A DNA stretch of 64,000 bases from Chenopodium formosanum (lineage: Eukaryota; Streptophyta; Magnoliopsida; Caryophyllales; Amaranthaceae). A program made the translations under genes and the position numbers. Positions 60,145 through 64,000 of this stretch are shown here, piece after piece (position 1 is the first letter of the stretch; every line of letters starts with the position of its first letter). The notes under the pieces are model-generated. The model did not search any database. It was not told the DNA's origin and worked only from the letters and a program-made list of their open reading frames with translations. The stretch lies in assembly GCA_024500155.1 (NCBI GenBank), contig CM044871.1, positions 82,692,402-82,756,401 on the forward strand, written 5' to 3'.

Positions 60145-60683
60145 TTTACCGGAATAAAATCTAGTCGGTTAGAAACAGCCAAAAAAAAATTTCTATCCTT
60201 CGTGTCTTTGTGAATTGTGATCATCAATAATTAATAATTACATGACTATGACCATCAATTATATATTAAGCCACTATTTTAAGGGAGATCAATAATAAAA
60301 AAAATTGACTAAAATATATTAATATATATATACAACTAATACAAGTATATAGTTTCCATATAATTTCAGGTTAGTGGAGAGCTTGTCATTCTAGTTTAAT
60401 AAAGAGGATGTGTCCCTGATATATGACATGAAATGCTTAATGACAACCATGAAACTAGACCTACTTCTCATACAGGTTGGATTGTTGTTAATATGATTAA
60501 AAACACTTGACATGGTCAACCAAAGATAGTTTGCACGATGCACTTCTTAATGAAATATCTATCAAGTGCTTTACCTCCTCCAAGTTTTCTCCTTTGAATC
60601 TCCATTGTTCATAGCTTATCACCAAATACCGAGTTCTTATACCGGGCAAATAACCACCATTATCATAACAGCCTCAATATAAG
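60145..60683 (+). promoter_or_regulatory. 5' flank of LYK copy D with paired W-boxes
   Basis: Non-coding region. CTTGACATGGTCAACC at 60506-60521 has two opposed W-box cores (TTGAC at 60507, GGTCAA at 60514), comparable to the W-boxes upstream of copies A-C. No LysM-coding remnant can be read in any frame here. Confidence 0.5.
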
Positions 60684-61763
60684 ATGTCAGCTTATATCGC
60701 CATTGGAGCTGTTGCTGGAATAGTTGTTATCTTAGTCATCATAATATCAATTTGCTGCATTTCCTCAGGAAAAACAAAGACAGAAGCAGATATTCTACCA
60801 GCAGAGACATTCGAAGCATATGAAAACCCTATATGGAAGAAGACAGAGGTTGAGCACCGAGAGTCTCTAGAAAGCTTAGCCAATATAGCTCAATCTATGA
60901 AAGTGTATAATTTTATGGAGTTGCAGTATGCAACAGATGATTTCAGTCCTGGTTCTCAAATTAAAGGCACTGTTTACCGGGGTAAAATGAATGGTGATCT
61001 GACTGCTATTAAGAAGATGAAAAGGGATGTGTCCAAGGAGATTAATTCCCTGTCCAAGATCAACCATTTCAACCTTATTCGTGTTCTAGGTGTTTGTTTC
61101 AATGAAGGGCGCTGGTATCTCATCTATGAGTATGCATCGAATGGGCCTCTGAACGATTGGATATTCAGCAATAATACCAATCAGAAGTTCTTAAGTTGGA
61201 CACAAAGGATGCAAATTGTGCTAGATGTTGCTAGAGGGCTTAACTATATCCACAGCTATAATAGCCCTCCCTACGTCTACAAAGATTTGAAAAGCAGTAG
61301 CGTTCTCCTTGACATTGAATTCAGGGCAAAGATCAGTTATTTCAGCCCAGCAAGATCAGCAGAAGGACAGAGAGAAAAAATTGCATCTGAGCAAATTTAC
61401 CTTTCACCAGAGTATAGAGAGAAAGGCCAGCTATCGACAAAACTAGATGTGTATGCTTTTGGGGTGCTAATGCTAGAGGTACTCACAGGAAAGAAGGTTG
61501 CTAATCTATGCGAAAGATTAGATGGGAATGTATCAGATGTTTTCGTGGGTATTTTTGATGAAACAAAGGGAAAGGATCAGCTAAAGAGCTTGATGGATCC
61601 TTCTTTAAAAGGGAATTATCCTTCTGAATCTGCTATCTCTGTAGCAAGACTAATCAAACTTTGCCTGAATAAAGATCCGTCAAGCAGGCCAGATATGGAG
61701 GAAATTGTAAAGTCTCTCTCAAAAGTATTGAGTACATCCATGACCTGGGAATCATCGCTGTAA
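60684..61763 (+). CDS. Ectodomain-less LYK-type membrane pseudokinase (copy D)
   Basis: 359 residues from the ATG at 60684. The protein opens directly with a membrane span (about 3-27, YIAIGAVAGIVVILVIIISICC). The LYK-type juxtamembrane region follows (ETFEAYENPIW, LANIAQSMKVYNFMELQYAT), then a kinase domain with the same landmarks as copies A-C. K110 (AIKK) is kept. HRD is Y199-K200-D201 and DFG is Y219-F220-S221, so catalysis is not expected. The C-terminal ending (LSKVLSTSMTWESS) matches the family. It has no signal peptide and no LysM domain, unlike the usual 600-660 residue layout. It may be a truncated receptor, a real kinase-only regulator, or exon 2 of a gene whose ectodomain exon is elsewhere: ATATAAG|ATG could be a splice acceptor. 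The intact 1.08 kb frame argues for constraint. Confidence 0.8.
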   Translation: MSAYIAIGAVAGIVVILVIIISICCISSGKTKTEADILPAETFEAYENPIWKKTEVEHRESLESLANIAQSMKVYNFMELQYATDDFSPGSQIKGTVYRGKMNGDLTAIKKMKRDVSKEINSLSKINHFNLIRVLGVCFNEGRWYLIYEYASNGPLNDWIFSNNTNQKFLSWTQRMQIVLDVARGLNYIHSYNSPPYVYKDLKSSSVLLDIEFRAKISYFSPARSAEGQREKIASEQIYLSPEYREKGQLSTKLDVYAFGVLMLEVLTGKKVANLCERLDGNVSDVFVGIFDETKGKDQLKSLMDPSLKGNYPSESAISVARLIKLCLNKDPSSRPDMEEIVKSLSKVLSTSMTWESSL

Positions 61764-62448
61764 ATTCAAAGCAACAGTTTTGCAGAGCTTTCAGGGGATC
61801 GTTCACTGAGAAATGGGTAGTTGCATCAACATCCCCCCCTCTTCCTATTCTTTTAGGCACCTAATACAGTTTAATTTGTAATATCAACCTTTTTACATTT
61901 ATAATTTTTCTTTCTAGTAGTTCAAAATTAATTTGGTAACACTTGGGAAGGAATTTTCAGTAATAAGTCTAGAAGGTAGAAAAGTATGTAACTTATAGCT
62001 GATAAAGTCATATATTATGTCAGTTCAACTATTAGCTGAATACAGAAAACCTTTATTCTTCAGAATTTCTCATCTCCAATACTTAACCAGCAGGATGAGA
62101 AAGTCAAACACAGCAAACAATTTTGCACTTGTCTCACATTTTATTTCTCTTTTGAAATAAAGATTTGAAAAATTGTGAAATTTTACATAATCATTTCATA
62201 AAATGCCATAGAAAATGAGTCGCTCAAATTATCATCAATTGTAAGAAGTAAAATTCTGAATCAAGCAGGACAACATAGTTCAGAAATTGAGTGAAATACA
62301 GTCAACAGGCACAAGATTCAGAAGGATAAAAAATGAGGTATAAGAATTATTACCTTCAAATCCAGGGAGAAGCTGCACATAAATCACGGTGCTTCATTTC
62401 AAATCAGTTAATTGACCGAAAAATACATATGATTCTCACTGAACAACA
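61764..62448. other. Convergent intergenic/3'UTR region
   Basis: Lies between LYK copy D (+) and the PPR gene (-). No coding signal; presumably holds both 3'UTRs. Confidence 0.5.
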
Positions 62449-64000
62449 CTAGCCAATAGAGCCTTGAAAGCTGCCAATATATAGCTTATGCACATGTATA
62501 AGATCTGCAGAACAGACATTGAACATCTGAACAGCGGAAGGAAGTGGAAGGATGTCATCTTGTTTCTCACAAGTCTCTTCAACTATAGAAGCTTCTCTTA
62601 GTCTTCCTTCCTTCCAAAGACCTTTGACAAGCAATGACTTTGTCTCAATGTCAGGAACCAAACCAGAGTTCCTCATGTCTTCTAAGAGTCTCAGTGCAAG
62701 AGTAGCCCTACCATGCTTACAGTAAGCACGGACAAGTGTCTTATACATGTAAGCATCTGGCTCTACACCGCACTGTTTTACCATCTCAAATAGTTTCTGG
62801 ACTGTTCTGAAATCACCCCGAACTGCAAAATGATGCATCAATCCAGAAAATGTCTGCGCATCAGGGTAAATTTCCAAAGCGTACATCTGCTTGACAGTAT
62901 CTATGGTATCGCCGTCCCTCCCACACTTGAGCAGTGTGCGTAACAGAGAGGAATATAAAAGCACCATATCAAATTTGGAGAAGTGACCACATAGCAATTT
63001 AGTATCATGGAATATCCTTAAAGCAGCATCTCCTTCCTTGTGAAGACCATAGAAATCAATAATCTGTCTTATGGTACTGAGTGACAACATAAGTCCTTCA
63101 TTCATCAGTTTTAACAATATATCATGAACAAGATCAACCCTCCCATTGCTTGCTAATTTTGTGATCATCCCTGAATAAGTGTGAACATCATGAATGAATC
63201 CAGGTTGATGAGCAACCCAGCAGAAAAATTGCCATGCTGTTTCAGGTGATTTAAAGTGCCTAACCATCTTGCAAACCAAGCGGCTTGTCCACACAAGTTG
63301 AGCATCTTCTAAAGCAGATTTGTCAGCGTCTGTCCAGTCCCTTAAGGCACTAGCCAAAGCCATTGGGTCCAGCCATGGCTTCAACTGAACACTAACAGTG
63401 TCAGCTTCACTGCTGCAATCATCAACATCTTCCTCATGTTCACCACTACTGTGATTAGCAGCACATAACTCTATGTTCTTAATTCGACTATCAGGTACCA
63501 TCTCTTTAATAAATTCATCACACTCTTCCAATACTTCTGCTTCACCCATACGTTGCAATGATGACAACATAGATCTTGGAGGTAGTATACCTTCCATCTT
63601 CATTTCTCTAAGAAGGCTTTTCACAGCATTGTACTGTTGGATATTCAAGAATGCCTCTATAAGAAGTGAATACTGCCTTAAGGTACGCTTAACTCTCATT
63701 TGTGGGAGTTTATAAAAAACTTCCTTTGCCTTTTCTACATTCCCGGAGTTTACAAGATGCTCAATAACAATAGTAAATGTCCGTGAGTTGGGGATAGCTC
63801 CTTCTTGCATTATGCTACGAAATGTCTGGACAGCTTCCAAGTCCTTTCCCATTACTACATAGAGCCCCATGACAATGTTGTAAGATTCAATACATGGTCC
63901 TTTACGTTGAGCACGAAGTGCATCCCAAACACAAAGTACCAAGTCAATATCTCCAGCAATAGCATACCATCTCATTTGGTCCACATAACTAACAGGTCGA
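62449..64000 (-). CDS. P-class pentatricopeptide repeat protein, 3' part
   Basis: An uninterrupted frame runs from the stop at 62449 to the window edge (about 516 residues), reading upstream as RPVSYVDQMRW, so the start is outside; the internal GTG is not a start. PPR units of about 35 residues are evident, for example SYNIVMGLYVVMGKDLEAVQ, TFTIVIEHLVNSGNVEKAKE, TYSGMITKLASNGRVDLVHD, TFSGLMHHFAVRGDFRTVQK and MYKTLVRAYCKHGRATLALR. No E or DYW domain follows, so it is P-class. An acidic Ser-rich insert (HSSGEHEEDVDDCSSEADT) splits the repeats. P-class PPR proteins bind organellar RNA for stability, splicing or translation; the target cannot be inferred here. Mitochondrial or plastid targeting cannot be judged without the N-terminus. 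Confidence 0.9.
   Translation of the reverse strand, partial: RPVSYVDQMRWYAIAGDIDLVLCVWDALRAQRKGPCIESYNIVMGLYVVMGKDLEAVQTFRSIMQEGAIPNSRTFTIVIEHLVNSGNVEKAKEVFYKLPQMRVKRTLRQYSLLIEAFLNIQQYNAVKSLLREMKMEGILPPRSMLSSLQRMGEAEVLEECDEFIKEMVPDSRIKNIELCAANHSSGEHEEDVDDCSSEADTVSVQLKPWLDPMALASALRDWTDADKSALEDAQLVWTSRLVCKMVRHFKSPETAWQFFCWVAHQPGFIHDVHTYSGMITKLASNGRVDLVHDILLKLMNEGLMLSLSTIRQIIDFYGLHKEGDAALRIFHDTKLLCGHFSKFDMVLLYSSLLRTLLKCGRDGDTIDTVKQMYALEIYPDAQTFSGLMHHFAVRGDFRTVQKLFEMVKQCGVEPDAYMYKTLVRAYCKHGRATLALRLLEDMRNSGLVPDIETKSLLVKGLWKEGRLREASIVEETCEKQDDILPLPSAVQMFNVCSADLIHVHKLYIGSFQGSIG

Overview
The window is nuclear DNA from a flowering plant. Genes have GT-AG introns, the spacers are AT-rich and full of small non-autonomous transposons, and every recognisable protein belongs to a plant family. 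The recurring 9-mer TACTCCGTA, the Cassandra-type LTR and the style of the MITEs suggest Caryophyllales (a beet, spinach or goosefoot relative). That placement is inference only.

Region by region. 1-7.6 kb holds no gene I can support. 7.6-10.7 kb (+) is a two-exon galacturonosyltransferase-like (GATL, GT8) gene. 11.3-16.4 kb (-) is a twelve-exon PQ-loop membrane protein gene, rebuilt exon by exon into an open frame of 394 codons. 16.4-26 kb is a graveyard of Mutator-like, Helitron, LINE-like, Stowaway and Tourist elements. 26.1-26.7 kb (+) is a single-exon calmodulin-like gene closest to CML41. 30.8-36.0 kb (+) is a four-exon COR413-type cold-acclimation membrane protein gene whose 4.5 kb first intron carries several transposons. 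37.9-61.8 kb is a tandem cluster of four LysM receptor-like kinase paralogues of the LYK4/LYK5 clade, all on +: two intact, one pseudogene with three frameshifts, and one divergent copy with no ectodomain. 62.4-64.0 kb (-) is the 3' part of a P-class pentatricopeptide repeat (PPR) gene that runs off the window.

The most unusual structure lies between the third and fourth LYK copies. An 11.3 kb insertion (48,826-60,136) is bounded by a perfect 8-bp target duplication (GTTACAAC) and by imperfect inverted ends. Inside it, two direct copies of an 'ACCCGAC'-rich transposon block flank a satellite array of about 324-bp monomers. Part of the array is organised as a four-monomer higher-order repeat of about 1.295 kb. 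The array is itself interrupted by a solo LTR (5-bp TSD), which in turn carries a hAT-like element.

Functionally, the LYK cluster points to chitin perception. LYK4/LYK5 proteins bind chitin with an inactive kinase and partner the active kinase CERK1, and these copies have lost the DFG aspartate. W-box cores occur upstream of all four copies, which fits pathogen-inducible expression. CML41 is also linked to immune signalling in Arabidopsis. Many ORFs here open only at TTG or GTG; I moved starts to the first in-frame ATG.
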